64,000 nt of DNA from Branchipolynoe longqiensis (Eukaryota; Annelida; Polychaeta; Phyllodocida; Polynoidae), in assembly GCA_030323885.1 (NCBI GenBank), contig CM059186.1:147499810-147563809 (forward strand), in the 5' to 3' direction. Within the stretch, counting starts at the first letter, position 1; every line of letters begins with the position of its first letter. Under the pieces are notes generated by a model, which saw only the letters and a program-made list of their open reading frames with translations, did not search any database and was not told the origin of the DNA. The position numbers and the translations under genes were made by a program. Positions 31,541 through 40,921 of this stretch are shown piece by piece.

Positions 31541-32338
31541 TAGAAGGCTATCAATGATCTTAAGTCAGGTAAGGCTCCTGGAAGTGACCAGATAACATCA
31601 GAAATGATAAAATGACTAGATGAAGTGGGGATTCAAATCATTCATAAGCTAGTAAATGACATCTATGAGACTGGATTTATACCATTGAATATGAATGAAT
31701 CCATATTTGTACAACTACCAAAGAAGCTAAAACCAACATTGTGTACTGAGTACAGAACACTAAGCCTGATGAGTCATATGTTGAAGATGATCCTGAAAAT
31801 AATTTTACTGAGAAACAGACAGAAAATTGAAGAACAAATCAGTAACGTACAAAGTGGGTTTATATCTGGAAGAGGTACACGTGAAGGGATTTTCAATATG
31901 AGAATGATTTGTGAACGTTATTGTGAAGTGAACCAGGATGTTTATGCCTGCTTTATTGACTATGAGAAGGCCTTCGACCGAGTCAATCATGAACTGTTAA
32001 TCAAATGTTTACAAGATATTGGTGTCAATGGCAAAGACATTAAACTAATTGTGAACTTATACTGGACACAACGTGCATTTATAAAAATGGAGCAGGGCCT
32101 ATCGGATGAAGTTATGATTAAACGAGGAGTTCGACAGGGGTGTGTATTGTCACCATGTCTATTTAACCTGTACACAGAGATGATTTTCAGACACATTGAA
32201 GATTGCAAGGGAGTGACAATAGGTGGCATGAACGTCAACAATCTTAGATATGCCGATGACAGTGTAATACTAGCAGACAGTGAGAAAAACCTAAAAGATA
32301 TAGTGAATAGAATCAATAAAGCTGGAATACTATTCAAC
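31541..32338 (+). pseudogene. RTE reverse transcriptase
   Basis: The frame starts with KAINDLKSGKAPGSDQITSE (stop at 31615), then 31625-32340: FIPLNMNESIFVQLPKK, YRTLSLMSHMLKM, SGFISGRGTREGIFNMR, CFIDYEKAFDRVNHELL (motif A), GVRQGCVLSPCLFNLYTE (motif B) and NLRYADDSVILAD (motif C). These are all conserved. The pattern with a RGTREGI segment and YADD is that of RTE-clade LINEs. The frame is cut at 32338 by the inner LINE and continues at 32906. Confidence 0.92.
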
Positions 32339-32896
32339 ACACTATATCAAGTGATGGATGCATTGATGCTGAGATACAGAGGAGGATGGCCAAGCACCAT
32401 GTGTCCATTCGGGTCAAAGGTAAGATCTATCGCGCAATCGTGCTATCCACCCTACTATACGGAGCCGAGGCCTGGACAGTGCACAGACGGCAGGTGAAAA
32501 AGCTGCATGCCTTCATGATGCGACATCTGCGTTCAATCATGAGGCTAACCTGGAAGGACAAAGTGACGAATAAGGAAATACTCGAACGGATGGGGATGCC
32601 CTGTATGGAAGATCTTCTGATCAAAAAGAACCTCCGGTGGACTGGACATCTCATGAGGATGTATCAGACAGGCTACCAAAGCAGATCCTCTATTCTCAAC
32701 TGTCTTCTGGCTACAGAAAGAGAGGGCGCCCCCGTCTCCGGTTCAGGGATACCATCAAGAGAAACCTGAAGCTGAGAGACATTAAGACCGACTCATGGAC
32801 GCAACTCTCACAGCAGAGAGCTAAATGGAGAGCGGCAGTCAAGTAATGAAAGCAGTCTTTGTCGCATCGCGACCGACAGCATGATGATGATGATGA
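32339..32896 (+). mobile_element. LINE copy 2 (RTE-like 3' end) nested in RTE copy 1
   Basis: ACTATTCAAC flanks both sides (32329-32338 and 32896-32905), a 10-bp target duplication. The coding part is only the ORF2 C-terminus: STLLYGAEAWTVHRRQVKKL, KEILERMGMPCMEDLL, a one-base shift near 32650, then GYRKRGRPRLRFRDTIKRNL and a stop at 32845. It ends with (ATG)n at 32880-32895. Its 3' 65 bases recur at 53156-53221. Confidence 0.9.
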
Positions 32897-32905
32897 CTAT
32901 TCAAC

Positions 32906-33597
32906 ATGAAGTTGAATGCCAGGAAGACCAAAACAATGGTTATAAGTAAAAAGACAGATAAACCAAATGTCAATATAACCATAGATGGCACAAACATAGA
33001 ACAAGTATCCGAATTCATATATCTCGGACAAAAGATTACAAATGATGGGAGATGTGAGGAAGAAATTAAAAGAAGGATAACAATAGCCCGAACAACATTC
33101 TCCAAATGTATAGAGTGTTAACATCAAGTAAGATATTAATACAAACAAGGAAGCGTATTCTTCAGTGTTATGTGTGGTCTACTCTAATGTATGGGGCAGA
33201 GACATGGACAATCTCTAAGAAAATGTACAAACGTTCAGCAGCATTTGAGATGTGGACTTATCGAAGGATGATGAAAATATCATGGACAAAGAAGATCACC
33301 AACAAAGAAGTTCTCAGAAAAATTTAAAATATGAAAAGCTTGTTTGCCACTATACAGACACAGAAACTTATTTAGTTTGGCCACATCATTCGTCACAGTT
33401 CAATATACCATACATTGTTGGAAGGGAAGGTGAATGGCAGCAGCGGGAGAGGGAGACCAAGAACATCATGGTTTGCAAATATTTCACATTGGACAGGCTT
33501 GAATTATTCACAGTCTATCAGAACATCACACCATCGGGACAAGTGGAGAACCATTGCATCCAACCCTCGACTAGAGGATGGAACTATTGATTGATTG
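32906..33597 (+). pseudogene. RTE ORF2 C-terminal region (copy 1)
   Basis: Resumes after the inner insertion with MKLNARKTKTMVISKK and EFIYLGQKITNDGRCEEEIK, then (33106-33327) RILQCYVWSTLMYGAETWTI and RMMKISWTKKITNKEVL, and in a third frame the C-terminal SGRGRPRTSWFANISHWTG and HRDKWRTIASNP. Two frameshifts separate the three pieces. Conserved order of this C-terminal domain supports the RTE call. Confidence 0.88.
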
Positions 33598-33605
33598 AGG
33601 TGGCG

Positions 33606-33760
33606 CCAGGGTCGGGCCGGCTAGGTGGAGTCGCGCTGCGGCGATCCGAGTGAGGGTGGTTTGTCCGTAAATCGTCAGATGGCGGTACGGTCGGTCGTAG
33701 TGGTTGAAAGTCTACCACCCCACGTCCCGCTGCGAATTACCCATGTTAGCGCTTACATGG
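33606..33760 (-). repeat. Ngaro A1 repeat, second part
   Basis: Matches 26500-26584 (CCAGGGTCGGGCCGG to GCGCTTACATGG) with a 70-bp segment that A2 lacks. Followed by ACAATT (33761-33766) and host LINE sequence. Confidence 0.88.
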
Positions 33761-33766
33761 ACAATT

Positions 33767-34990
33767 TGAAGCGTCCCTAGACAATGTGTAAAAACTCACA
33801 AAAGCCGAAATATTCCTATTAGGGGGGCTACAATATAAACTACATAACAAACAACAGGAACAAACACTCACTACAGAACTTACTCAAAGGAAGAGAATTA
33901 CAGCAAAAAATTAGTGAACTAACCAGACTTGGAGAAAACAGCTCAATAATAGACCTAATCATAACAAACTCAAATCATGCCCACACCTCAGGAACTAGGA
34001 ACTGGGGCATTAGTGACCATGAATTGATATATATTACTAGAAAGAAAATAAAAAACAAAAACAAAACTACTCTCTGTATGGGAAGATCGTACAAAATTAC
34101 ACGAAGGAAGCACTAGCAGTGCACCTGGAAAAAAATGAAATTACCAGTAACACCTGACACAGAGGTAAATGACCAATGGAACACTATCATTAAGGAAGTG
34201 AAAAGTCACCTCGACACTACCTGTCCAATAAAAAAACTTAAAATTGAAAAAAAACAGGACCCATGGGTAACCCCAGAATTAATCAACACAATTATGGACA
34301 AGTATAGGGCAGGTAAAGTAGCTAAAGCAAGCGGGAGACTTCACCACATAGAAGAGTACCATAAAGCGAGAAATCGAAGCCATAAATCAGTGAGGAAGGC
34401 CAAAAGTAAATTTATTATTACACAAGACCAAAAATGGGGTAAAAACTCACATAAATTCTGGAACAATGTAAAGATCCTAATTCCAAACAACAAAAATATA
34501 ATTACAATTACCTTGAACAACAATGAGGGAATTGAAATCAGCAACAAGGATATAGCAAACATAATGGACACTTTTCTACCATAGGAAATAAACTATCCAG
34601 AAAATGTAACTCTACCTGGGCCAAAACTGCGCCACAACTAAATGTAGTGATAGGGGATTGCATAACCAGAAAAAAAAGAAATAAGTGATCTCATAAAAAC
34701 AGTTGATTGCAATAAGCCATCAGGCATTGAATATACCTCTAGTATAGTACTGAAAGATGCATTCGGATGCATCCCAGAGGCCTTATGTAGCCTATTCAAC
34801 ACATCTTTCAGAGAAGGTGCCTATGTAGACTGCTGGAAGCTAGCCAAAGTAACCCCGCTCCACAAAGGGGGGGGGGGACAAACAAGGCCTGGGCAACTAT
34901 TGACCTATCTCAATACTCCCACTGCTGGGAAGTTAATGGAGAAAATAATGCATAGGCACATTATGGACCACCTTCTAAAATATTCAGACT
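33767..34990 (+). pseudogene. CR1/L2-like LINE: endonuclease C-terminus and RT start
   Basis: After the Ngaro element the host frame runs on with LTKAEIFLLGG, LTRLGENSSIIDLIITNS and RNWGISDHELIYITRKK, where SDHELIY is the last endonuclease motif. Frame 34135-34584 is the linker before RT (DPWVTPELINTIMDKY, FWNNVKILIPNN). After a stop, frames up to 34990 show VDCNKPSGIEYTSSIVLKDA and LAKVTPLHKGGGG, the first RT motifs, and end at DHLLKYSDF. A run of nine or more G at 34867-34877 shifts the frame. RT motifs A to C are missing, so it is 3'-truncated. Confidence 0.82.
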
Positions 34991-35575
34991 TTTTAGGTCT
35001 GGTTCATAAATAAATAATAGTTAAAATAAATTCTAAAATATCTCCTTTTCATAAAACTCATATGTGAAGCATTAAGAAAACTGTTTTAATCATATTTAAA
35101 TCATCCAGTTATTTCTATAAAGTCATTATAATAATATTCCAATTATATAAGTACCACTATAAAACCTCTCTAATAATACCTAATTCATTCTATCATGTTG
35201 GTAAATACATATGCATAATATTCAAACCAAGTTGTGAAACCATGGTAGATTATGTATATTAAGTGAAGTGATAATTAATATCAGATTGTTCTAAGGTTCT
35301 ACATCAAATATAACCACTGGAGATAAGAACTCTGGAAAATTATTACTGTATTGGTATATTTACATGAATTGAAGTCTGTTGGTATTATATATTATTGTAT
35401 GAAAGGAGGTAAATGCTGAAACTAAGGGCAACATATACAGTTGATGCAGACTGGTTTCTTCACCCAGACAAATAGTCTGTGAAGAATGCCACAGAATGGG
35501 TACAATAATTAAGTCAAGAATTAAGTTCTGTGTTCCTGTTATGGTATGACTTACATATGCCAGTATCTGAGGGAT
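34991..35575. other. AT-rich non-coding stretch
   Basis: Lies between the broken LINE and the LTR. I see no ORF, SINE or repeat. Confidence 0.5.
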
Positions 35576-36326
35576 TGTTAGCACACAGGTGACAATGCAT
35601 GGGGGCTGTGTGTTTGTGAGTGTTTGCAGGACCTGCCAAAGCCAGCTGTCAGGCTGGAGGTGGGAGGAGTGTGTGTGTGTGTGAGTGTGTGGTGAGCCCT
35701 CCCTGCCCCACCTGGTGGCAGTTTGCTGAACTAAAGATGATAAAATATGTAATTCTCAAAGTAAGGCATGTAGAAACTCCTACTAGTTTGGAGTTGTCCC
35801 AATCTAAGGGACTGGTGACCACAGGTGTTATGTAAAGATAAATAGGGTTGATAATCCCAGATAAGTGTAATTGGTGAACTTGATGGAAAAATATGGATCT
35901 GACTTGGGGGGGTGGGTTAGCCCCCCACTCCCTGGCTCCCCCCACCACTGACTGGAGGAGTTCAACCAATGAAATGCCATGTTACTGTCTCTGACTGAGG
36001 AGACTCCCAGCAACTGTGTACCTGTATTTTGAATGTTTTCCATCTGAATAAAAGAGCTGGGCAGGGGGTGTGGCAGGCAGATGACCTGGAGACAGCACAG
36101 CAGGAGGAGCCAGCCACCCCTCCCTACTAGACTTTACCACACTTAATTTCTATTGGGTTGATATATTTCTTGGAGCAGATAGAGTAAGCAGATATAGTAA
36201 GCAGGTACAGTAAGCAGATCATCGCTTGAGTAATATCATACATTAGTGCTTTCCGGCCTCCACACACAGAAGTTAGGGTTCTATTTCCTATAAAGATTCT
36301 AGCGTGTAAAATACTGCTAGTTAACA
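35576..36326 (+). repeat. Putative 5' LTR of the gag-PR-IN gypsy element
   Basis: Starts TGTTAGC and ends TAGTTAACA (inverted TGTTA/TAACA), 751 bp, contains AATAAA at about 36045, and is followed at once by TGGTGGACCATGAC, a possible tRNA primer site. No second LTR is present to confirm it because the element is cut on the right. Confidence 0.6.
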
Positions 36327-37620
36327 GTGGTGGACCATGACGGCTTTATCAATTCTGGTGAGTTTTTTGTTGTTGCTTGCATTGTTGACAACATACTGCA
36401 TATTTTCTGATTCAAACAGGTACTCAGGAGGAGGCGTCCAGTGGCAATATTGTGATATTTTAATTGTGTTATTTGCTGTTGGGATTTATTGTTGGTGGTT
36501 AACATGTTTTTTTGTGTACTTATGTTGAGGGCATTTTGTGGGGATGATGGGAAATGTGGCAGTATAGCTGCAGTCATATCGCACGTGCATGACAGACGGC
36601 CACCAGGGGTAAATGGGCGAGTGTGTTTGCCATGGGTACAGATTTCTGTGACAGAATATAGTCAGAAGAAGACTGAAGAATGGTTGTAAGGGGTAACTTA
36701 GTGATTCTGACAGTAATGTGAATATGTGACAGTAATTTGTTGGGATAGATTGGGATTTCAATGGAGTTATTGTCTGCTGGTTACAGCTCGTATTGCTGGG
36801 AGCCAGGTTAAATTATTTCAAGCTAGATTATGTTTTGTGTGGATTCGCCTATTTGTGGATTTGCCTATTTGTGGAATCACCTATTTGTGGGGTCACAGGG
36901 GTAAAATTCCTTATTTTGGATTTGATTATTGTGGATTGGGGGTCATATTTTGCTTCTGAAAATCTGTATTGTGGGTTGGCCACAACCAGTTGCTTAATTG
37001 TGAGTCTGCCTCAGACAAGTTGGGTAGTTGTAGGTTGGCTGCAACCATTTGAGAGTTGTGATTCAGCTGCAGTTAGCTGGCTGCTGTGGGTAGCTACATT
37101 TGGCAGGGTGTAGGGGGTTAACCATAATAGGTTTTTTTTCATTGGCATTTTTTTTTGCCTGGTGGTCCTGCTAATGTGAAGCAAGCCGACTGGTAGACTG
37201 GAGTTGATCACCCATGGGGTTGACTTGTACATCTTGGTTGACCCATGTGTTGACTAAAATTGTCTAACTGACCGCACATGTTGACTTGTGTGGAGTTGGT
37301 ACCTGAGCCAACTTCTGTAATTTTTCTCATAACACGTGATTGTTACATTGAATTGAAAATTTAGTGTCCTTGGCTGGGTGCCGGGCATTTTGTGATTGAA
37401 ATCCCAATTGTGGTTGTGAACCGGAAGTGTAGTAATTTTGGCTGTGGTTCAAAATTAGGGTTCACACCTGTCACTGTTCACATAGAACTGTTTTTTGTTG
37501 TTGTTGTTGATTATCTCAATTGCTTGTTGCATAAATCAGTGTTGATTGTTGATACCAGGATTTTTTAGGGGGATTTTTGTTTGTTTGTTTGTTGATTGAT
37601 AGTCAATATCCTAACAAAAT
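36327..37620 (+). other. Long 5' leader of the gypsy element
   Basis: About 1.3 kb between putative PBS and the gag ATG. It contains a 19-bp motif repeated three times (CCTATTTGTGG at 36848-36890) and a (GTT)n stretch near 37495-37510; no supported ORF. Confidence 0.5.
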
Positions 37621-37917
37621 GGCTATATTGCCGGGTCAGTGTGGAAACTTTCAGAAGTGGATGGGGGATCGCATGGCAGCAGGTCAAATACCTATGGATG
37701 CCAAGGAGGCTGACTATGCAGATCAGTACCTAAGAGATCTATTTGGATTGTACCAGATAGCGATGCAGCAATCTGTACCACTGGTACCAGAAAAACCGTA
37801 CCGTCTGAAAATTGGGGAATTTTCTGGCTTAGTAGGGATAACAGATGGGTCTGTGAAAGGGGCCTTACGGAAATGGTTGGATGAGATTGAAGCCGCCAGA
37901 GTGCATGGGGGGGGATA
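37621..37917 (+). pseudogene. Gag N-terminus, gag-PR-IN gypsy element
   Basis: ATG at 37619-37621 region begins MAILPGQCGNFQKWMGDRMA. The frame goes on with PEKPYRLKIGEFSGLVGITD, a typical capsid start, to a stop at 37915. A run of eight G (about 37907-37914) just before the stop explains the loss of frame: the next frame continues with DKFDDSVILAFALTHSHG. A homopolymer indel, either real or an assembly error, thus splits gag. Confidence 0.75.
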
Positions 37918-39989
37918 AATTTGATGATTCAGTGATCTTGGCATTTGCCTTGACTCACTCCCATGGTTTGTTAAGGGATGTTCTGAGGTCACTCCAAAGG
38001 AGGCAGCATGCTACCCCATGGGAGGTGGTGAAGAAGGAGGTCATGGAAACCTTACTCACTGCAGACGAAGAAGAGTTTCTACAGGGCACTGTGAAACAGA
38101 GGACCCAAACCAAGCATGAGTCGGAAGTGTCATATTGCCACCGATTTTGGGATGCAGTGGCTGGGGCATGGGAGCCAGATGATCTGCAGGTCCCTAGCAC
38201 TACTAAGACCTTGATTAAGACCTTTATCAATTCTCTGAGTCATGCAGATGTTAGGTGTGCCATCCGTCGGCAGAAGCCGACAACTATAGAGGAGGTTGTA
38301 GTTCTGGTAAAGACGGAGGGTAGGTCTAGAGATGCTGAGAGGGCATTGGGGGGAGATAGCGATGAGCAGGAGGCCATGGATGTCTCCGCCGTCAGGCATA
38401 GCCGTACAATGAGGGATAAGAGCTCTGAGATGGGGAAGGCTGCTGAGATACTTCGGGCCAAATTAGGGGAGGTGACACAGGCATTCAAGACTGTACAGGG
38501 CGAGTTGAAGAGCCTGAGGAAGCATGTTGATAGGAGGGATGAGAGAAATGATGAGGTGTCCAGAGGCGCAGGGCACCACAGTACATGGGCTCCTGGGGAC
38601 GGGGTACCGCCTGACTTCAATCAGCAGACTTTCTTGAATGCGATAATTGCCACTATGAGAGGTCAAGATAGTGGGGGGAACTATCAGAACAATGGGTCTA
38701 CCATTGACAACAATCGGTCTAACCAACAGATTAGTGGCTATAACAGCCAGCAGAATGGTTCTGGGAATGCGCAACAGGGCTTGGGGTACAACCAGCGAGA
38801 TAGAGGGGTTTATAACCAGCGTGGCGGGAGCCTGATACGATGTAATGATTGGGGTCGGGGGGGTAGATCTCATAATGGAGCGGGACGTCCCCGGTCATTC
38901 GGCTGCTACTTCTGTGAGGGTGACCACCGGGTGATGGATTGTCCACAGCGTGAAGAGGCAGCAAAAGCCCTTAGGCACCTGCGTAAGGTGCGGGGTCCGA
39001 TGATCAGTGCCATGGAACAATCAGAACCAGGGAAACTGATCATTGCGACTGATCGCCGGCCTTGCATCAAGCTCAACCTTGGCGGGGTGAGTTTTGTGAT
39101 GCTGGTCGATACAGGAGCGAGTAGATCAATTATTACTCGTAAGTGCTGGGAGCACTTGGTCAGGGCAAAGGTGGTTGCTTTCCAATTAAGAGATGGGTTG
39201 AGACTGAGGTCTCTCACAGGGCACGTGATTCCTACTTTGGGAGTTGCCAGGGTGCCGATTTATGATAGGAAGGCCGACTTCTATGTAGTTGAGGACCTTC
39301 ATGGGCATGAGGTATTGCTAGGCAGTGATGCCATGGAGGCTTGTGATGTGGTGATTTATTATGAGTCGCGGGAGGTTCAGCTAGGCGGCCGGAAGCTCCC
39401 GTGGGCCCATGTAGGTCACACTGACCATCGGTTGGAAGGGATGGTCTCGGAAATGGACTATTGGAAAGAATGCTTCCAGAGGTTGTTTCCAGGGAAGGAG
39501 GAGCCACAGGAGATGGTATGGGTGTCTGGGATGGCAGCTGAGGAGCAAGTTCCATTCAAATACTACCAGTTGGATGTGGAGCTACTCGAAGGGGAGCAAT
39601 GGAAAATGAAGGAGTATGAGGAGGGTAGAAATGAGGAGAATGATTATACCCTTCATGAAGGACTTCTCTACACACTTCGGGCTCTGGCGGGGAAACCTGA
39701 GTACCCACAGTTGGTACTGCCGGAAGGGTGTAGAAAGCAGGTGATTGAGAGAGCACATTTGGATGTAGGGCATATGGCTGCGGCAAAGACCTTGGAGTGG
39801 GTCCGGGAGCACTTTGGGTGGGCTGGAATGGGTCGGGATGTGTGGAGACACGTGTCCAGATGTGCACCATGTGCTGTCACAAAAGTTAAGCGTGACAAGC
39901 CACCCCCCACTGATATGCCTCTGCCGACCGCACCTGGATTGATGGTGGGAGCAGCTTTGTCGGGACCCTACCCAGAGAGTAGGCAGTGA
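37881..39989 (+). CDS. Gag-protease-integrase fusion ORF without RT
   Basis: A 702-residue open frame. Residues 1-110: capsid C-terminal half (LLTADEEEFLQGTVKQRTQT, SYCHRFWDAVAGAW). Residues 175-330: coiled coil and Asn/Gln/Gly-rich tract. About 343-356: zinc knuckle CYFCEGDHRVMDC (C-x2-C-x4-H-x4-C). About 405-415: retropepsin site MLVDTGASRSII, then HEVLLGSDAM. About 585-680: the region before integrase (DYTLHEGLLYTLRALAG) and the HHCC finger (HLDVGHMAAAKTLEWVREHF and CAPC). There is no RT or RNase H between protease and integrase. A TGA at 39987-39989 ends it, and the same frame goes on into the integrase core. Either an in-frame deletion or a Gmr1-like order (IN before RT). Confidence 0.88.
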   Translation: MRLKPPECMGGDKFDDSVILAFALTHSHGLLRDVLRSLQRRQHATPWEVVKKEVMETLLTADEEEFLQGTVKQRTQTKHESEVSYCHRFWDAVAGAWEPDDLQVPSTTKTLIKTFINSLSHADVRCAIRRQKPTTIEEVVVLVKTEGRSRDAERALGGDSDEQEAMDVSAVRHSRTMRDKSSEMGKAAEILRAKLGEVTQAFKTVQGELKSLRKHVDRRDERNDEVSRGAGHHSTWAPGDGVPPDFNQQTFLNAIIATMRGQDSGGNYQNNGSTIDNNRSNQQISGYNSQQNGSGNAQQGLGYNQRDRGVYNQRGGSLIRCNDWGRGGRSHNGAGRPRSFGCYFCEGDHRVMDCPQREEAAKALRHLRKVRGPMISAMEQSEPGKLIIATDRRPCIKLNLGGVSFVMLVDTGASRSIITRKCWEHLVRAKVVAFQLRDGLRLRSLTGHVIPTLGVARVPIYDRKADFYVVEDLHGHEVLLGSDAMEACDVVIYYESREVQLGGRKLPWAHVGHTDHRLEGMVSEMDYWKECFQRLFPGKEEPQEMVWVSGMAAEEQVPFKYYQLDVELLEGEQWKMKEYEEGRNEENDYTLHEGLLYTLRALAGKPEYPQLVLPEGCRKQVIERAHLDVGHMAAAKTLEWVREHFGWAGMGRDVWRHVSRCAPCAVTKVKRDKPPPTDMPLPTAPGLMVGAALSGPYPESRQ

Positions 39990-40394
39990 AACCAATATTT
40001 GCTTTCCATAATTGATCACTGTACGGGCTATGTTGAAGCCAAGCCCCTACCAAATAAATCAGCTGCTCTAATATATGATTACCTGTCTAAAGAGTATATT
40101 CCTAGGTACTCACCACCTGCTGTTTTTTTGACTGACAGGGGATGTGAGTTCCATAACAAGTTGGTAGAGGGTTATCTTAAGGAGTTGGGGGTGGAGGTGC
40201 AGCACTCATCACTGTACCACCCTCAAAGTAATGGGATGGTGGAGAGGTACCATCAAACCCTGAAAGACATGCTGAAGAAGCTGGTGAATGCAAGGGCTTC
40301 TGAATGGGAAGATTATCTTGGGGACTCGCTGCTGGCTCATAGAACGACCAGTTCCAATTCAACTGGACATTCCCCTTTCTTCCTCACCTTCGGA
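39990..40394 (+). pseudogene. Integrase catalytic core (same element)
   Basis: In the same frame as the preceding ORF after one TGA. It has the first Asp in LSIIDHCTGYVEA, the second in FLTDRGCEFHNKL, and the Glu in NGMVERYHQTLKDML, then LLAHRTTSSNSTGHSPFFLTFG. All three catalytic residues are present. At about 40394 the similarity ends abruptly and LINE-associated sequence begins, so the rest of the element (in a Gmr1-like order, RT and RNase H, and the 3' LTR) is absent. Confidence 0.88.
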
Positions 40395-40690
40395 TTCCCC
40401 TGTGGGAAGGGGGTTCGTAGAATAAGAATTTTCCCACTGTATCCCTCTGGAGCATGTCGTAAGAGGCGACTAAATGAGGGCAACCTGTTTGCCGTGGGTT
40501 GTGACCTGTGTCGGAGGATGATGGGATCCTGGTGATTGAGGGATAACCAACACATCACTTCGGCCTGGATTTCTCCTAAACAGGTGGTCAAGTTTGGCTT
40601 GGCTTGATCAATCGGCTGGTGGTGTCATGCCCTAGGACTGACATTCAATTATGTGATGATTCATTATTCATTCATTCATTCATTCCTATT
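40395..40690 (+). mobile_element. Short retroposon-like module or LINE 5' UTR with (TTCA)n end
   Basis: Starts at CCCCTGTGGGAAGGGGG, includes GTCGTAAGAGGCGACTAA, and ends in (ATTC)n at about 40660-40686, the same kind of tail as the LINE 3' end at 46695-46715. It sits between the broken integrase and the sequence leading to LINE ORF1. It may be the start of the LINE's 5' UTR or a separate small element; the internal tail favours the second. Confidence 0.5.
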
Positions 40691-40921
40691 TGAAATTTAG
40701 AATGCATTGTTGTAATTGTATTTGTGGTAGTTCCAGAAGGTGGCTGCTCATGAGCTAATCAAGGTGAAGTAAGTTTTTTTATTTAAAATTTTGCTTCCTG
40801 CGAGTAAATTATTTGCATATCCCCTTGCATAAGAGTGCTGGGCTCTGCCCCAATCCTCTGTGCATCTTCATAGGGTCAGAGTAGGGCTGGGGACTGCAAA
40901 TAACGAAATTTTGAAAATACT

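Larger units (their letters stand above)
31507..33597 (+). mobile_element. RTE-type LINE, copy 1, 5'-truncated, inside Ngaro A1
   Basis: Flanked by AGGTGGCG at 31499-31506 and 33598-33605. It holds the RT domain and C-terminus of ORF2 and ends with an (ATTG)n tail. A second LINE sits in it at 32339-32896. The 5' edge (31507-31540) contains a repeat of target-like GAATCGATAGGTGG. Confidence 0.85.
26225..33766 (-). mobile_element. Ngaro-type tyrosine-recombinase retrotransposon with split direct repeats
   Basis: On the minus strand the order is A1 repeat, gag, RT-RNase H, tyrosine recombinase, B1, A2, B2. A1 and A2 are matching repeats, B1 and B2 likewise; the A2/B1 junction inside the element (26585-26590) reads ACAATT, and ACAATT stands also at both host junctions. 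This is the split-direct-repeat layout of Ngaro/PAT elements, which integrate a circular copy by a recombinase and make no target duplication. All ORFs are damaged or interrupted, and A1 holds a 2.1-kb RTE insertion. Confidence 0.92.
25790..34990 (+). mobile_element. CR1/L2-like LINE (ORF2), split by a Ngaro insertion and 3'-truncated
   Basis: ORF2 begins at ATGGCTGAGGAG (25790) with an endonuclease, is interrupted at 26224 by the Ngaro element, resumes at about 33765 in the middle of the endonuclease and goes on into the RT N-terminus until about 34990, where similarity ends in DHLLKYSDF. Host reading continues across the insertion with only a few bases (ACAATT) in common at both edges. Confidence 0.85.

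Noticed and set aside
34867..34877. Programmed frameshift at the G run in the CR1/L2-like LINE
   Set aside because: The LINE is truncated and has other stops; a homopolymer indel explains it.
37881..39989. Domesticated host Gag-integrase gene
   Set aside because: It has an adjacent LTR-like sequence, PBS-like site, a frameshift at a G run in gag and an in-frame TGA in integrase, so a decayed retrotransposon is the simpler reading.
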